This document shows, in pieces, positions 26,417 through 37,198 of a stretch of DNA of 64,000 nucleotides (position 1 is its first letter; every line of letters starts with the position of its first letter). The translations under genes were made by a program, and so were the position numbers. Below the pieces are notes generated by a model. That model made no database searches, was not told where the DNA came from, and saw only the letters and a program-made list of their open reading frames with translations. This DNA is from Hahellaceae bacterium (lineage in GTDB: Bacteria > Pseudomonadota > Gammaproteobacteria > Pseudomonadales > Oleiphilaceae), in NCBI GenBank assembly GCA_016744695.1, contig JADGDV010000001.1, positions 62,001 through 126,000 on the forward strand, read 5' to 3'.

Positions 26417-27811
26417 TTAAAAAATTCGATTTAAGCCGTTAAGCGCAGCCACACGATAGGCTTCTGCCATGGTAGGGTAATTAAATGTTGTATTAATGAA
26501 ATAATCCAACGAATTCGCCTCCCCTTCTTGAGCCATAATAGCCTGGCCGATATGTACGATTTCTGCTGCTTGGTCACCAAAGCAATGAATACCCAAAATA
26601 GCTTTAGTATCACGATGAAACAGAACCTTTAACATACCTACGGGTTCACCCGTAATCTGCGCTCGCGCTAAGTCCTTAAAGAATGACTGCCCTACTTCAT
26701 AAGGCACCCTCTCATCAGTCAACTCTCGCTCAGTTTTACCCACAGAGCTGATTTCAGGAATGGTATAAATACCTGTTGGAACATCATCAACAAAGCGGAA
26801 GAAACTATCGCCTGCCAACTCAGAAGCAGCTGCACGACCCTGATCATAAGCAGCGCTTGCTAATGCTGGCCAACCAATTACATCACCTACAGCATAGATA
26901 TTTTCAACATCTGTACGGTATTGCCTGTCGATGGTTAACTGTCCGCGACCATTAGCTTCTAGCCCTGCATTTTCAAGACCTAAGTCCTTAGTATTTCCAC
27001 TTCGGCCGTTACACCAAAGAAAAGCATCTGCCTTAATCTTTTTACCCGACTTTAAGGTAACAACAACGCTGTCTTCTTCCCCTTCAACAGACTCATACTC
27101 TTCGTTGTGACGAACCAAAACACCGTTATTCCTCAGGTGGTAACTCAATGCATCTGATATTTCATCATCAAGAAAAGAAAGTAATCGATCACCTGGGTTG
27201 ATAAGATCGACCTTTACACCCAGCCCAGCGAATATTGAAGCGTATTCAGACCCAATGACTCCCGCACCATATATGACAAGTGTTCGTGGAGTGTGACTTA
27301 GCTTTAAAATAGAGTCACTATTATAAATACGAGTATGTCTGAAATTAACATCTGCCGGTAAATAAGGGCTAGAGCCCGTCGCAATAATGATATTTTTTGT
27401 ATTAATGATTTCAGTCGTCGAGTGCCCACCACGTACCTCTACCCTATGCTGATCCAAAAGGTAGGCATTACCTGTAAAAAGGTCGACACGGTTACGCGCA
27501 TAAAACTGAGTACGTAACTTTACTTGCTTAGATATAACTCTTTCTGCACTTTTTAATACGCGCGGAAAAGAAAACCATTTAGGTTCTCCTATATCTCGAA
27601 ACAGGCTATTAGTATTAAACGAAATAATTTGTTTTACAGAGTGTCGCAAGGCTTTAGAAGGTATTGTACCCAGGTGAGTACAGTTCCCACCCACCATGCC
27701 TTTATCTTCTATTATTGCTACTCGCTTACCGTTTTTAGCCGCGCTCATTGCGGCACCTTCTCCGGCTGGTCCAGCCCCGATTACTACGACATCATAATGA
27801 AATTCAGCCAT
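26417..27811 (-). CDS. sthA: Soluble pyridine nucleotide transhydrogenase
   Basis: 464 residues. FAD enzyme exchanging hydride between NADPH and NAD+ in the cytoplasm. The dinucleotide fold [17 protein letters not shown] is at the N-terminus, and [19 protein letters not shown] shows the diagnostic replacement of the second redox cysteine by Thr that separates SthA from disulfide reductases. The NAD-binding [16 protein letters not shown] and the FAD-binding [20 protein letters not shown] are intact. In Pseudomonas sth also lies close to nqr, as here, which supports conserved gene order. Confidence 0.96.
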   Translation of the reverse strand: MAEFHYDVVVIGAGPAGEGAAMSAAKNGKRVAIIEDKGMVGGNCTHLGTIPSKALRHSVKQIISFNTNSLFRDIGEPKWFSFPRVLKSAERVISKQVKLRTQFYARNRVDLFTGNAYLLDQHRVEVRGGHSTTEIINTKNIIIATGSSPYLPADVNFRHTRIYNSDSILKLSHTPRTLVIYGAGVIGSEYASIFAGLGVKVDLINPGDRLLSFLDDEISDALSYHLRNNGVLVRHNEEYESVEGEEDSVVVTLKSGKKIKADAFLWCNGRSGNTKDLGLENAGLEANGRGQLTIDRQYRTDVENIYAVGDVIGWPALASAAYDQGRAAASELAGDSFFRFVDDVPTGIYTIPEISSVGKTERELTDERVPYEVGQSFFKDLARAQITGEPVGMLKVLFHRDTKAILGIHCFGDQAAEIVHIGQAIMAQEGEANSLDYFINTTFNYPTMAEAYRVAALNGLNRIF

Positions 27812-27870
27812 TACCCTTTTCGCTCCGCTGCTTATTATTAATATATAAAATATCTATTCAAAAGAAACCC

Positions 27871-28107
27871 TTAACTCTTACTAGCATCGTAACTTAAATC
27901 TTTAACGGTCTTTCTAGCTTTCACTTTTTCTTGCTCATCATCACAGATATCTTTGTCACCTTTGCAAATATCACAGGCAACGTCCATACCCAGTGCAGCC
28001 ATGCCACCACAAGAGCCAGAGATAGGCTTACGCCCCATCAGTACACCTACTGCCATTGCCAAAATAACCAATCCCATGAATAGGAAAACTACAATAAATG
28101 TTCCCAT
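27871..28107 (-). CDS. nqrM: Na+-NQR maturation protein NqrM
   Basis: About 78 residues. One N-terminal transmembrane helix (FIVVFLFMGLVILAMAVGVL) followed by a cysteine-rich tail, SGSCGGMAALGMD then ACDICKGDKDICDD, with four cysteines. NqrM is needed to insert the iron centre held between NqrD and NqrE. I chose ATG 28107 because GAGG lies eight bases upstream; the in-frame GTG at 28116 has its own start too near that sequence. It is the last gene of the nqr operon, ten bases after apbE. Confidence 0.92.
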   Translation of the reverse strand: MGTFIVVFLFMGLVILAMAVGVLMGRKPISGSCGGMAALGMDVACDICKGDKDICDDEQEKVKARKTVKDLSYDASKS

Positions 28108-28117
28108 CTCAATCACC

Positions 28118-29218
28118 TCACTGGGTTAAATAAATATTAAATTCTTTAGTCGATTTACTTTTAAACGCTGAGTCATCAACCGAATTAATGTCACTACGGT
28201 AAATAAAGTAAGCAGCAACCTTATGTTCGACCGCAAACTTATAACCACGTTCAGCCCCCATCACCATAAACATGGTTGCCATTGCATCAGCCTCGGCTGA
28301 CGTAGGGCGTATAACACTGACTGATGTTAATTTATGCTGAACAGGTTTTCCGGTAAAAGGATTAATAGTGTGAGAATACCTTACACCGGCTTCTTCATAA
28401 TAATTTCGATAATCTCCTGAAGTAGCCAAGCCTGCATTCGTAAGATCTATGACCTTATGAACAGAACGCAGCCCTACCTCAGGTGACTCAATCGCTAAAC
28501 GCCACACATTTCCATTAGGCTTTTCACCTTGGGCACGAATTTCACCACCAACCTCTACGAGGTAACTATCTACACTATTTTCGTCTAAATAGTTAGCAAC
28601 CGCATCTACCGCATAACCCTTTGCAATAGATGATAAATCTAAATAAATTTCAGCATCTTTCATTATAGACAATGTAGTTTCATCTAATTTTAGGTGTGTG
28701 AACCCTACTCTACTTAGTAATTCATGTAACTGACCTTCATCAGGAATTTCAACAGGCTTTCCTGATGGTCCAAACCCCCAACTGTTAACCAGAGGGCCAA
28801 CGGTCATATCATAGTAGCCTTTACTTTTCTCGCTAATCGATTGCCCTAATGAAATAACCCTAAAGGTCTCAGGCGATACCTCGAACCATGTATTGTTAGG
28901 AAGTCGATTAAAGCGGGATATTTCTGAATTAGACTTATAAGTAGACATTAAGGTATCTACCCGCTTGAGTGTTTTACTTACACCTTCAGATAAATTGTCT
29001 AATGAATCCTTATTAGGAGTCAATACGACTTTAATATGATAACTCGTCCCCATAATGGGACCAGATATTTCAGAGATTATAGCTTTTTGATTGCTTGCGC
29101 TGTGTACAGATGAAGCAGAGTTTACACTTTCATCGCAACCAGAAACAAACAAGCCCGCCAAAGTGATAATGCATGTAAGCATCATCACTAGAGCAGGCTT
29201 TTTTGAAAATATCGGCAT
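28118..29218 (-). CDS. apbE: FAD:protein FMN transferase (ApbE)
   Basis: About 366 residues. Lipoprotein signal with lipobox FVSGC near residue 27. It transfers FMN from FAD to Thr residues in NqrB and NqrC. Family motifs: GTSYHIKVVL, FEVSPETFRVI, SSIAKGYAVDAVANYL, VGGEIRAQG, SHTINPFTGKPV and a metal-site region SAEADAMATMFMVMG. The ATG at 29218 lies just after the nqrF stop and is right before the signal peptide; a longer frame to 29305 would overlap nqrF by ~75 bases and is rejected. Its two substrates are encoded in the same operon and carry the required flavinylation motifs. Confidence 0.93.
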   Translation of the reverse strand: MPIFSKKPALVMMLTCIITLAGLFVSGCDESVNSASSVHSASNQKAIISEISGPIMGTSYHIKVVLTPNKDSLDNLSEGVSKTLKRVDTLMSTYKSNSEISRFNRLPNNTWFEVSPETFRVISLGQSISEKSKGYYDMTVGPLVNSWGFGPSGKPVEIPDEGQLHELLSRVGFTHLKLDETTLSIMKDAEIYLDLSSIAKGYAVDAVANYLDENSVDSYLVEVGGEIRAQGEKPNGNVWRLAIESPEVGLRSVHKVIDLTNAGLATSGDYRNYYEEAGVRYSHTINPFTGKPVQHKLTSVSVIRPTSAEADAMATMFMVMGAERGYKFAVEHKVAAYFIYRSDINSVDDSAFKSKSTKEFNIYLTQ

Positions 29219-29228
29219 GAATACTTCG

Positions 29229-30455
29229 TTAACCTCCGAAGTCATCCAATAAGATATTTTCATCTTCAACGCCCAAATCTTTGAGCATTTTGATAACCGC
29301 AGCATTCATCATTGGAGGTCCACACATGTAGAACTCACAATCTTCTGGTGCCGGGTGATCTTTTAGGTAGTTTTCTAAAAGAACGTTATGGATAAAGCCG
29401 GTAAGACCTTCCCAGTTATCTTCAGGCTGAGGGTCGGAAAGTGCCACTTCCCAGCTAAAGTTCTCATTATCCTCGGCCAGCTTGTCGTATTCATCTTGAT
29501 AGAACATCTCTCTCAGGCTACGAGCACCATACCAGAAAGATATTTTACGTTTAGATTTCAAACGATTTAACTGATCAAAAATATGAGATCGCATCGGTGC
29601 CATACCAGCACCACCACCAATAAATACCATTTCATTTTGAGTATCTTTAGCAAAAAACTCACCAAATGGACCCGAAACTGTAATCTTATCGCCTGGCTTC
29701 AGGTTAAAGACATAAGATGACATCAAACCTGGAGGAAAACTGGTTCCAGGAGGTGGAGAAGCGATACGGATATTAAATTTAACAAGGCCCTTTTCATCAG
29801 GATAGTTCGCCATAGAGTAAGCACGAACAACTGGATCTTTGGCAATAGACTTATACTGCCAAAGGTTGAATTTATCCCAATCACCTCGATACTCTTCTTC
29901 AATATCAAAATTCTTGTAGTCTACTTCGTGAGCAGGCACTTCAAGCTGTACATAACCACCCGCACGGAAACCAACATCTTCACCGGCAGGTAAATCAAGT
30001 ACTAACTCTTTAATAAACGTCGCCATGTTTTCGTTAGAGCGTACAGTACACTCCCATTGCTTAACGCCAAATACCTCTTCGTCTACTTCAACTTTCATGT
30101 CTTGCTTTACAGCAACCTGACACGCTAGTCTCCAGCCGTCTTGTTCTTCACGCTTTGTAAAGTGACCTTTTTCAGTTGGAAGCATAGAGCCACCACCATC
30201 CAAAACTTTACACTTACACTGCGCACAAGTACCACCACCACCACAAGCAGAGGCAAGAAAAACACCTTCAGATCCTAGAGTTTGAAGTAATTTCCCACCC
30301 GCAGGTGTCTTAATAGTATGTTCTGGATCACCGTTTACTTCGATCGTTACATCACCAGTACTAACCAGCTTTGAGCGTGCAGCCAGTATCACCGCCACCA
30401 ATGTAAGTACGATAACGGTAAACATGACCACGCCTAAAATTATTTCTGCATTCAT
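29229..30455 (-). CDS. nqrF: Na+-translocating NADH:quinone reductase subunit F
   Basis: 408 residues. NADH-oxidising subunit. One N-terminal membrane helix, then a 2Fe-2S ferredoxin domain ([16 protein letters not shown] with a fourth Cys in RLACQV), an FAD-binding barrel ([10 protein letters not shown]) and an NADH-binding domain ([29 protein letters not shown]). The C-terminus ends in DDFGG as in other NqrF proteins. It is the sixth structural gene of the operon, followed by apbE. Confidence 0.97.
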   Translation of the reverse strand: MNAEIILGVVMFTVIVLTLVAVILAARSKLVSTGDVTIEVNGDPEHTIKTPAGGKLLQTLGSEGVFLASACGGGGTCAQCKCKVLDGGGSMLPTEKGHFTKREEQDGWRLACQVAVKQDMKVEVDEEVFGVKQWECTVRSNENMATFIKELVLDLPAGEDVGFRAGGYVQLEVPAHEVDYKNFDIEEEYRGDWDKFNLWQYKSIAKDPVVRAYSMANYPDEKGLVKFNIRIASPPPGTSFPPGLMSSYVFNLKPGDKITVSGPFGEFFAKDTQNEMVFIGGGAGMAPMRSHIFDQLNRLKSKRKISFWYGARSLREMFYQDEYDKLAEDNENFSWEVALSDPQPEDNWEGLTGFIHNVLLENYLKDHPAPEDCEFYMCGPPMMNAAVIKMLKDLGVEDENILLDDFGG

Positions 30456-30503
30456 GTTTTAACCTTGTTCTTTATCTTGAGACCAGTCTCGAATTCGCAT
30501 GTA

Positions 30504-31115
30504 TTACAGCGAAATCCCCGAAAATGACATAAAACCAAGTGACATAAGACCTACTGTGATAAAGGTAATACCCAAACCACGCAACCCTTCTGGCACATCA
30601 CTATATTTAAGTTTTTCACGAATACCTGCCAGCGAAGCAATTGCCAATGCCCAACCAACACCAGCCCCTAGGCCATAAACTACACTTTCACCAAAGTTAT
30701 AATCTCGCTCTACCATAAATAATGCTGCACCCATAATGGCACAGTTTACCGTGATAAGAGGCAAGAATACGCCCAAGGCGTTGTAAAGGTCAGGGAAAAA
30801 CTTATCAAGAACCATCTCAAGAATTTGAACCAGCGCTGCAATAACACCAATATAGGTTAGCAGGCCCAAAAAGCTAAGATTAACTTCTGGGTAGCCAGCC
30901 CATGCTAAGGCTCCATCTTTTAATAGTGAGGTATAAATAAGGTTATTGACGGGTACTGTGATACCCAGTACAACGATAACCGCTATACCTAAGCCAATAG
31001 CTGCATCAATTTTCTTAGACAGTGCTAAAAATGTACACATACCAAGAAAGAAGGCTAAAGCCATATTCTCAATAAATACCGCTTTTATAAATAGGCTAAT
31101 ATAATGTTCAAACAT
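30504..31115 (-). CDS. nqrE: Na+-translocating NADH:quinone reductase subunit E
   Basis: 203 residues, six membrane helices. Together with NqrD it holds an intramembrane iron centre; the half-site Cys is in [11 protein letters not shown] near residue 26 and the second in [11 protein letters not shown]. The start shares one base with the nqrD stop, so translation is coupled. Length and order are standard. Confidence 0.96.
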   Translation of the reverse strand: MFEHYISLFIKAVFIENMALAFFLGMCTFLALSKKIDAAIGLGIAVIVVLGITVPVNNLIYTSLLKDGALAWAGYPEVNLSFLGLLTYIGVIAALVQILEMVLDKFFPDLYNALGVFLPLITVNCAIMGAALFMVERDYNFGESVVYGLGAGVGWALAIASLAGIREKLKYSDVPEGLRGLGITFITVGLMSLGFMSFSGISL

Positions 31116-31780
31116 TAGAATGCCTCCTTAGTTACATGCGCTTTCATTTTATAGTCAGGCGCTTCTTTTTGATCAGTCTTCCAAGAGCGTAAACCCCAGA
31201 TAATAAGACCAATAATAAAGAAAGCACTTGGTGGTAATAACAGAAGACCATTCGGCTGATACCAACCGCCATTATTTACCGTAGCCAAGATCTCAATACC
31301 AAACAAAGACCCAGAACCTAGTAACTCACGTACAACCGCAACCGCGATCAATACAGCGCCATAGCCTAGTCCATTACCGATACCATCTACAAAACTCATA
31401 ATAGGGCCATTTTTCATAGCAAAGGCTTCCGCCCTACCCATTACAATACAGTTAGTGATGATCAAACCAACAAATACAGATAGCTTCTTACTTAATTCAT
31501 AAGCAAATGCTTGTAATAGCTGATCTACCACAATAACCAAGGACGCAATAATTGTCATTTGAACAATAATACGAATACTTGAAGGTATATGGTTACGAAT
31601 CATTGATATCGACATACTAGAGAATGCCGTTACCAAACATACCGCAGCAGCCATTACCAATGACAACTGCAAACTTGTAGTTACTGCTAAAGCAGAACAG
31701 ATACCTAGTATCTGCAAGGCTATAGGGTTGTTATTTGCAACAGGTTCAAAGAGAACCTTTTTTATAGTCATATCAGACAT
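31115..31780 (-). CDS. nqrD: Na+-translocating NADH:quinone reductase subunit D
   Basis: 221 residues, six membrane helices. Paralogue of NqrE with which it forms an inverted-repeat pair around an iron centre: [14 protein letters not shown] and [15 protein letters not shown] carry the two cysteines. Three bases separate it from nqrC and it overlaps nqrE by one base. Confidence 0.96.
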   Translation of the reverse strand: MSDMTIKKVLFEPVANNNPIALQILGICSALAVTTSLQLSLVMAAAVCLVTAFSSMSISMIRNHIPSSIRIIVQMTIIASLVIVVDQLLQAFAYELSKKLSVFVGLIITNCIVMGRAEAFAMKNGPIMSFVDGIGNGLGYGAVLIAVAVVRELLGSGSLFGIEILATVNNGGWYQPNGLLLLPPSAFFIIGLIIWGLRSWKTDQKEAPDYKMKAHVTKEAF

Positions 31781-31783
31781 AAC

Positions 31784-32587
31784 TTAAGCCCCCTCTCTTA
31801 TGCGATTAAGGAATTTTTGAAAGCCATTTTCGCCAAGCCAGAATTGCAGTAAGTTAGTAACACCTCTACTTGTAAGCGTGGCACCTGACAATCCATCAAC
31901 GCCATAAATAGCATCATCTCTTGTCAAATCTACACCGCCTTTAACAAGCTCAATTACAGGATCACTACCTTCTTCAAGGTTATAGATCTTTTTACCCGGC
32001 CATTGACCTTTCCACTTAGGGTTGTCAACCTCACCACCTAACCCAGGGGTTTCGGCATGCTGATAGAAGCCAAGACCGGCTACCGTATTAGCATCACTTT
32101 CGAGAGCAACAAAACCATATAGTGTCGACCATAATCCATAACCATGCATTGGAACGATAATAGTCTTAATTGTGCCACTTTCTTCAACCAAATAAACTTT
32201 CGCATACTTTTCACGACGTTTAATGCTTGCAATATCTTTATCACCATCTAGTACATCAGATAGTTTAGGATTTTTTGCAGCTTTCTTCTGGTCATAATCA
32301 ATAGCATTAGTTAAGCCAACCACTTCAGGAGATACAAACTCCCCTGAGTCCAAGTCAACCAACTTAGGCGTTATACGTGCAAATGTGCTTTCAATCTCTT
32401 CAGGTGTTGAACCTTCTTTAAGCATTCCCGCTGCTGCAAGAATGTTAACTTTCAAGTTAAGGGCTTTATTCTTTTCTTGAATAGGGCGCAGTAAAACAAC
32501 TGAAGCAGCAACAATAATAGAACAAACAAGACAAAGCAGTAATGCAACTATGACTGTCTTTTGGATACTCTCTTGATTACTAGACAC
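31784..32587 (-). CDS. nqrC: Na+-translocating NADH:quinone reductase subunit C
   Basis: 267 residues. One N-terminal transmembrane helix and a periplasmic FMN-binding domain. The flavinylation site [13 protein letters not shown] (Thr near residue 240) is the ApbE target motif. [19 protein letters not shown] is a conserved family segment. It overlaps the end of nqrB by eight bases. Confidence 0.96.
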   Translation of the reverse strand: MSSNQESIQKTVIVALLLCLVCSIIVAASVVLLRPIQEKNKALNLKVNILAAAGMLKEGSTPEEIESTFARITPKLVDLDSGEFVSPEVVGLTNAIDYDQKKAAKNPKLSDVLDGDKDIASIKRREKYAKVYLVEESGTIKTIIVPMHGYGLWSTLYGFVALESDANTVAGLGFYQHAETPGLGGEVDNPKWKGQWPGKKIYNLEEGSDPVIELVKGGVDLTRDDAIYGVDGLSGATLTSRGVTNLLQFWLGENGFQKFLNRIREGA

Positions 32588-33776
32588 GTGCTAACCTCCG
32601 CTTAATGTTGGCCTGTGTAACAACATGATCAATAAGAGGTGCAAATAAGTTTGCAAACAATATTGCCAGCATCATGCCTTCAGGGAATGCAGGATTAACG
32701 ACACGGATTAAAACAACCATAATGCCGATAAGCGCACCAAATGCCCACTTACCTTGATTAGTCATAGAAGCCGAAACGGGGTCTGTTGCCATAAAGATCA
32801 TACCGAAGCAAAATCCACCTACAACAAAATGCCAGTACCAAGGCATTGCAAACATTGGGTTAGTTTCTGAACCAATGGCATTAAACATTAATGAAGTAGC
32901 AACCATACCCAACATAACGCCCGATACAATTCTCCATGATGCTATCTTGGTAGCCAGCAATACAGCGCCACCTATAAGAATTGCGATAACAGAGGTTTCA
33001 CCTATTGAACCCTGAACAGTACCAATAAAGGAATCCATCCAAGACATCTGACTAATAAGCGCATCCATACCACCTTCAGCGGCAACACCTAATGCTGTAG
33101 CACCAGTAAAGCCATCTACTGCTGTCCAAACCGCATCACCAGAAATTTCTGAAGGGTAAGCAAAGAATAAGAAGGCACGCCCGGTAAGTGCTGGGTTAAG
33201 GAAGTTTTTACCCGTTCCACCGAATACCTCTTTACCAATAACTACACCGAATGAAATACCTAAAGCAGCCTGCCATAAAGGAATATCTGGCGGAACAATT
33301 AAGGCAAACAGAATAGAAGTAACGAAGAAACCTTCGTTAATTTCGTGCTTACGAACCATGGCAAATAAGACTTCCCAAAAACCACCCACTGCAAATGCAA
33401 TAAAGTAGATAGGTAAGAAGTAAGTAGCGCCATAAATCATGTTATCCCAAATACTGGAAGCATCATTACCCGCAAGCATTGCAATAATCACCGACCTTAA
33501 ATCGGTACCCATCACTGCGCCGGCTTCAATGGCTGTATTTGCCTGATAACCAATATTCCACATTCCAAAAAACATAGCAGGAAATGCACAGAACCATACC
33601 GTAATCATCATTCGCTTAAGATCTATACCGTCACGAACATGAGCAGTAGTAGATGTTACGCTTGGTGGTGTATAAAAGATGGTGTCTGCAGCCTCAAAAA
33701 GTGCATACCATTTTTCGTAGCGACCTCCTTTATGAAAGTGCGGCTCCATCTTGTCAAGAACTTGTCTAAAACCCAT
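32580..33776 (-). CDS. nqrB: Na+-translocating NADH:quinone reductase subunit B
   Basis: 398 residues, about ten membrane helices; it carries covalent FMN, binds quinone and forms part of the Na+ path. The flavinylation motif is in [13 protein letters not shown] (Thr near residue 230). [20 protein letters not shown] and [17 protein letters not shown] are highly conserved. Two bases separate it from nqrA. Confidence 0.97.
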   Translation of the reverse strand: MGFRQVLDKMEPHFHKGGRYEKWYALFEAADTIFYTPPSVTSTTAHVRDGIDLKRMMITVWFCAFPAMFFGMWNIGYQANTAIEAGAVMGTDLRSVIIAMLAGNDASSIWDNMIYGATYFLPIYFIAFAVGGFWEVLFAMVRKHEINEGFFVTSILFALIVPPDIPLWQAALGISFGVVIGKEVFGGTGKNFLNPALTGRAFLFFAYPSEISGDAVWTAVDGFTGATALGVAAEGGMDALISQMSWMDSFIGTVQGSIGETSVIAILIGGAVLLATKIASWRIVSGVMLGMVATSLMFNAIGSETNPMFAMPWYWHFVVGGFCFGMIFMATDPVSASMTNQGKWAFGALIGIMVVLIRVVNPAFPEGMMLAILFANLFAPLIDHVVTQANIKRRLARV

Positions 33777-33778
33777 GA

Positions 33779-35125
33779 TTAGCCCTCTTTCTCAATGAGT
33801 GTAAGATTTTCACGAAGAATCGGGCCGTACTCATATTTGCCTGAGCAAACAAATGTACAAAGCGCTAAATCTTCTTCTTCCAACTCTAGGCAACCAAGTT
33901 GCTGAGCTTGTTCAGTATCACCAACAACTAAAGCTCGTAGCAATTGTGTAGCCAAAATATCAAGCGGCATCACTGCTTCGTAAGAGCCCACAGGCACCAT
34001 AGCCCGTTCACTACCATTGGTAGTCGTCGTAAAGTTGAATAATTTCTTTGGCATAAGCTTTGAAAGGTAAATATTCAATACAGAAAACTTATTAGCGCCA
34101 GGTGATAACCAGCCAAGGAATTCTCGCTTGTCACCTTCCTCTAATACCGAAACTTGATTTGCATAACGACCAAGGTAAGCAACCGGGCCTTCTGCACGGC
34201 GACCACCAAAAACAGAACCAGAGATGATTCGATTCGTTGTAGCAGAGTCAGTTTCACCCTTTAAAAGTTCAGCTAGACAAGCGCCTAGTCGAGTACGCAC
34301 TAAGCGAGGCTGTGTTACTTTTGGGCCTGCAATAGCCACAATACGTTCAACCGATAATTCACCAGTAATGAACAAGCGGCCTACAGCAATAACATCTTGA
34401 TAACCTATAGCCCAAACTGTTTTGGTCGCGCTAACAGGGTCAAGATAATGTATATGTGTACTCGCATTACCTGCTGGGTGAATACCTGAAAAAACCTGAG
34501 CTTCTATGGCATTATCACTTGGCAAAGAAGTATTAAAATCTTTATCAGTACATACAAACACCTTACCGTTAGTCAGATGCTTAAGAACGGCTAAACCGTT
34601 ATTAAAATCTTTTTCTGACGCAGCAATAACCAGCTTAGGGTCACCCGCTAAAGGATTTGTGTCGGTAGCGGTAACAAAAATTGAGTTTGGCGTGCTATCA
34701 ATCTCTGGTACTTTACTATATGGACGCGTACGAAATGCAGTCCATAGCCCAGACTGTACCAGATTATCTACGACTTGCTGACGCTCTAAACTTGCTAAAT
34801 CATTTTCTTCATACTTAGAAAATGCTTCAGCCTCATCGCCATCGATTTCAACAACAATGGATTGAAAAACTCGTCTTTCTCCACGGTTTACTAGTTTAAT
34901 AGTACCCGCAGCTGGAGATGTATAACGAACACCTGCCGTCTTTTTATCTTCAAACAGCAGTTGCCCTCGCTTAACCTTATCTCCTTCCTGAACAGCCATT
35001 GTCGGCTTCATACCAAAATAGTCAAAACCAACAAGAGCAACAGTGCTCACGGCTTTACCATCAGTAATCTTTTGTTCAGGAGCACCGGATATAGGTAATT
35101 CTAGGCCTTTCTTGATATTAATCAT
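33779..35125 (-). CDS. nqrA: Na+-translocating NADH:quinone reductase subunit A
   Basis: 448 residues, soluble cytoplasmic-face subunit contributing to ubiquinone binding. Recognised from the N-terminal [33 protein letters not shown] and the C-terminal [19 protein letters not shown]. It heads the operon nqrABCDEF-apbE-nqrM, which couples NADH oxidation to Na+ export and is typical of marine gammaproteobacteria and Pseudomonas. Confidence 0.97.
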   Translation of the reverse strand: MINIKKGLELPISGAPEQKITDGKAVSTVALVGFDYFGMKPTMAVQEGDKVKRGQLLFEDKKTAGVRYTSPAAGTIKLVNRGERRVFQSIVVEIDGDEAEAFSKYEENDLASLERQQVVDNLVQSGLWTAFRTRPYSKVPEIDSTPNSIFVTATDTNPLAGDPKLVIAASEKDFNNGLAVLKHLTNGKVFVCTDKDFNTSLPSDNAIEAQVFSGIHPAGNASTHIHYLDPVSATKTVWAIGYQDVIAVGRLFITGELSVERIVAIAGPKVTQPRLVRTRLGACLAELLKGETDSATTNRIISGSVFGGRRAEGPVAYLGRYANQVSVLEEGDKREFLGWLSPGANKFSVLNIYLSKLMPKKLFNFTTTTNGSERAMVPVGSYEAVMPLDILATQLLRALVVGDTEQAQQLGCLELEEEDLALCTFVCSGKYEYGPILRENLTLIEKEG

Positions 35126-35404
35126 TAGCCCCGCCTAATCATCAGAACCTCAATACGTTTACGCCACAAAATAACAAATGTATAAGACATTATTAAATCA
35201 GTTGATCCTGTTGTTGCTCCTAAACAGGAAATAACTGAATCGCTACTCGCTTGACGCACCCAAAAACGCCCCAATTATAAAGGTCGAAAGACCATTAAGG
35301 AAGGTCACAGCGCATTTTTTTCTATCTATATAACTTCAGAAGTTCATAAACTTTCATTATTCCATCCACCTCATTTGGTATATCCGTACAATTAGATACA
35401 CTCC

Positions 35405-35418
35405 TTGAACTAAATCAA
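35405..35418 (-). promoter_or_regulatory. FNR/ANR-like box upstream of nqr
   Basis: TTGAACTAAATCAA matches the TTGAT-N4-ATCAA consensus at nine of ten fixed positions. On the minus strand a TATACC -10-like hexamer (35382-35377) lies with its centre 32 bases downstream, the spacing expected for a class II site at -41.5. It implies oxygen-dependent control of nqr, but the -10 is weak. Confidence 0.45.
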
Positions 35419-35488
35419 GAATACACAAAAGAATATGCATTTTTTTAAGACTAGAGTAAAAACACCAAAACGACAAAACAAACAGGCA

Positions 35489-35520
35489 CAAAAAAGCCCG
35501 GCAAATAGCCAGGCCTTTTT
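35489..35520 (-). terminator. Rho-independent terminator of gap
   Basis: On the minus strand AGGCCTGGC, loop TATTT, GCCGGGCTT, then TTTTT, 15 bases after the gap stop codon. The stem has nine pairs, two of them G-T. It separates gap from the nqr operon. Confidence 0.85.
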
Positions 35521-35535
35521 ATCTGGGGCAATATT

Positions 35536-37014
35536 CTATACTGTTTTTGGGTACACAGCGTAGTTCACACCACTCATTTCATTCGACAAGCGAATAACCT
35601 GGGCACTGTAACCTGCTTCATTATCATACCAAACATAAAGTACAACACGATTATCAGTAGCAATAGTCGCTTGACCATCAACGATACCCGCTGAACGAGA
35701 TCCAACAAAATCACAAGAAACTACTTCAGGAGAGTTAACAAAAGTAATCTGCTTCTGTAACTCAGAATGAAGTGAAACTTCTCTAAGGTAAGCGTTTATT
35801 TCCTCAACTGAAGTTCCTTTTTCAAGGTTTAAGTTAAGAATAGCCATTGAAACATTAGGTGTTGGCACACGGATCGCATTACCCGTTAACTTTCCTTCCA
35901 TTTCAGGCAAAGCTTTTGATACAGCTTTAGCAGCACCTGTTTCAGTTAACACCATATTCAATGGCGCACTTCGACCGCGTCGGCTACCCGCATGATAGTT
36001 ATCAATTAGGTTTTGATCATTTGTAAACGCATGCACTGTTTCAACATGACCATTAATAACACCATACTTATCATGAACCGCTTTAAGGACCGGTGTGATT
36101 GCATTAGTGGTACAAGATGCAGCTGATACAATTTTATCATCCGTCGTAAGCATGCCATTATTAATACCGTAAACGATATTTTTAATATCACCTTTACCTG
36201 GCGCTGTAAGAAGAACCTTGCTAACACCCTTACATTCAAGGTGCTGACCAAGACCTGCTTCATCTCTCCATATACCGGTGTTATCAATAACCAATGCGTT
36301 ATCAATACCGTACTCAGTATAATCTACACTTGAAGGTGAGTTAGAATAGATAACTTGAATATAGTTACCATTTGCGATGATCGCTGTGCGCTCTTCATCA
36401 ACCGTAATCGTTCCATCGAAAGAACCATGAACAGAATCACGACGTAACAAGCTTGCTCTTTTTTCAAGATCGTTATCAGCTTTACCCTTACGAACGACAA
36501 TAGCTCTTAAACGAAGGTTCGCACCACCGCCTGCTTTCTCAATCATTATACGCGCTAATAAACGGCCGATTCGACCAAAGCCGTATAAAACAACATCTTT
36601 AGTCTGTTCATTATGCTGCTTAGCTTCTTCTGCGTTGTACTTATCAACGATATCCGCTAGTTCAATTCGAAGAAACGCTTCTAAAGAAGATTCTTCTTGC
36701 TGCTTCTGAAATTTAACAGCCAACTTACCAATATCTATGTGAGCATGACCTAGCTCTAGTCCGTCAAGTACTTCAAGCACCTTGAATGTGTCATGAACAG
36801 ACAGCTCAGAGTTCTCTACCTGTCGAACAAACCGGTGGGACTTGAGAAGCCCGATAACAGACTGATTAATAATGGCGCGTCCATAAACTGATGTAACAAT
36901 GTTATTTCTGCGATATAAACGACCGATCATTGGAATCATTGCTTCAGCAACAGTTTCTCGTTCGTTCCAGTCTACAAAACATGTATCCGTAATGTTCTGA
37001 GCCACGTTAGGCAC
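35536..37014 (-). CDS. gap: Long-form glyceraldehyde-3-phosphate dehydrogenase
   Basis: 492 residues, about 150 longer than standard GapA. Residues ~1-135 are a helical N-terminal extension typical of the form next to mfd in Pseudomonas. The NAD(P) fold begins at VVLYGFGRIGRLLARI (~141-156); the active-site Cys301 is in SAASCTTNAITP, where the usual second Cys of SCTTNCLAP is Ala; the C-terminal VWYDNEAGYSAQV is intact. It interconverts glyceraldehyde-3-phosphate and 1,3-bisphosphoglycerate. In Pseudomonas the several gap paralogues have separate glycolytic or gluconeogenic roles; which applies here cannot be told. It is divergent from mfd and has its own terminator. Confidence 0.92.
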   Translation of the reverse strand: MPNVAQNITDTCFVDWNERETVAEAMIPMIGRLYRRNNIVTSVYGRAIINQSVIGLLKSHRFVRQVENSELSVHDTFKVLEVLDGLELGHAHIDIGKLAVKFQKQQEESSLEAFLRIELADIVDKYNAEEAKQHNEQTKDVVLYGFGRIGRLLARIMIEKAGGGANLRLRAIVVRKGKADNDLEKRASLLRRDSVHGSFDGTITVDEERTAIIANGNYIQVIYSNSPSSVDYTEYGIDNALVIDNTGIWRDEAGLGQHLECKGVSKVLLTAPGKGDIKNIVYGINNGMLTTDDKIVSAASCTTNAITPVLKAVHDKYGVINGHVETVHAFTNDQNLIDNYHAGSRRGRSAPLNMVLTETGAAKAVSKALPEMEGKLTGNAIRVPTPNVSMAILNLNLEKGTSVEEINAYLREVSLHSELQKQITFVNSPEVVSCDFVGSRSAGIVDGQATIATDNRVVLYVWYDNEAGYSAQVIRLSNEMSGVNYAVYPKTV

Positions 37015-37198
37015 CTCTCAAATTGCACAAATTTAGGGGCGCATTATCCATCTTCACATAACGATAAGCAAATTGAGTTTTATGCACCATTGTACTATTT
37101 AAAAAATCTACCCCTTATCTCTATGACTACCACTTAATCAAGGTTAGAATATTCCGCAATATAGTGACTGTACAACTACCTAGCAAAACAACTAACAA

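Larger units (their letters stand above)
35126..35535. other. nqr upstream region
   Basis: 410 bases between gap and nqrA with no gene. It holds the gap terminator (35489-35520), an FNR/ANR-like site (35405-35418), a possible -10 TATACC (35382-35377, minus), a TATAAT on the minus strand at 35279-35274 without a good -35, and two small hairpins: TCCTGTT/AACAGGA at 35206-35229 and GGTC-GAAA-GACC near 35282-35293. The nqr leader could thus be 130-250 bases long. Confidence 0.6.

Noticed and set aside
29219-29305. Upstream extension of apbE
   Set aside because: It overlaps nqrF by most of its length and would bury the lipoprotein signal peptide at residue 30.
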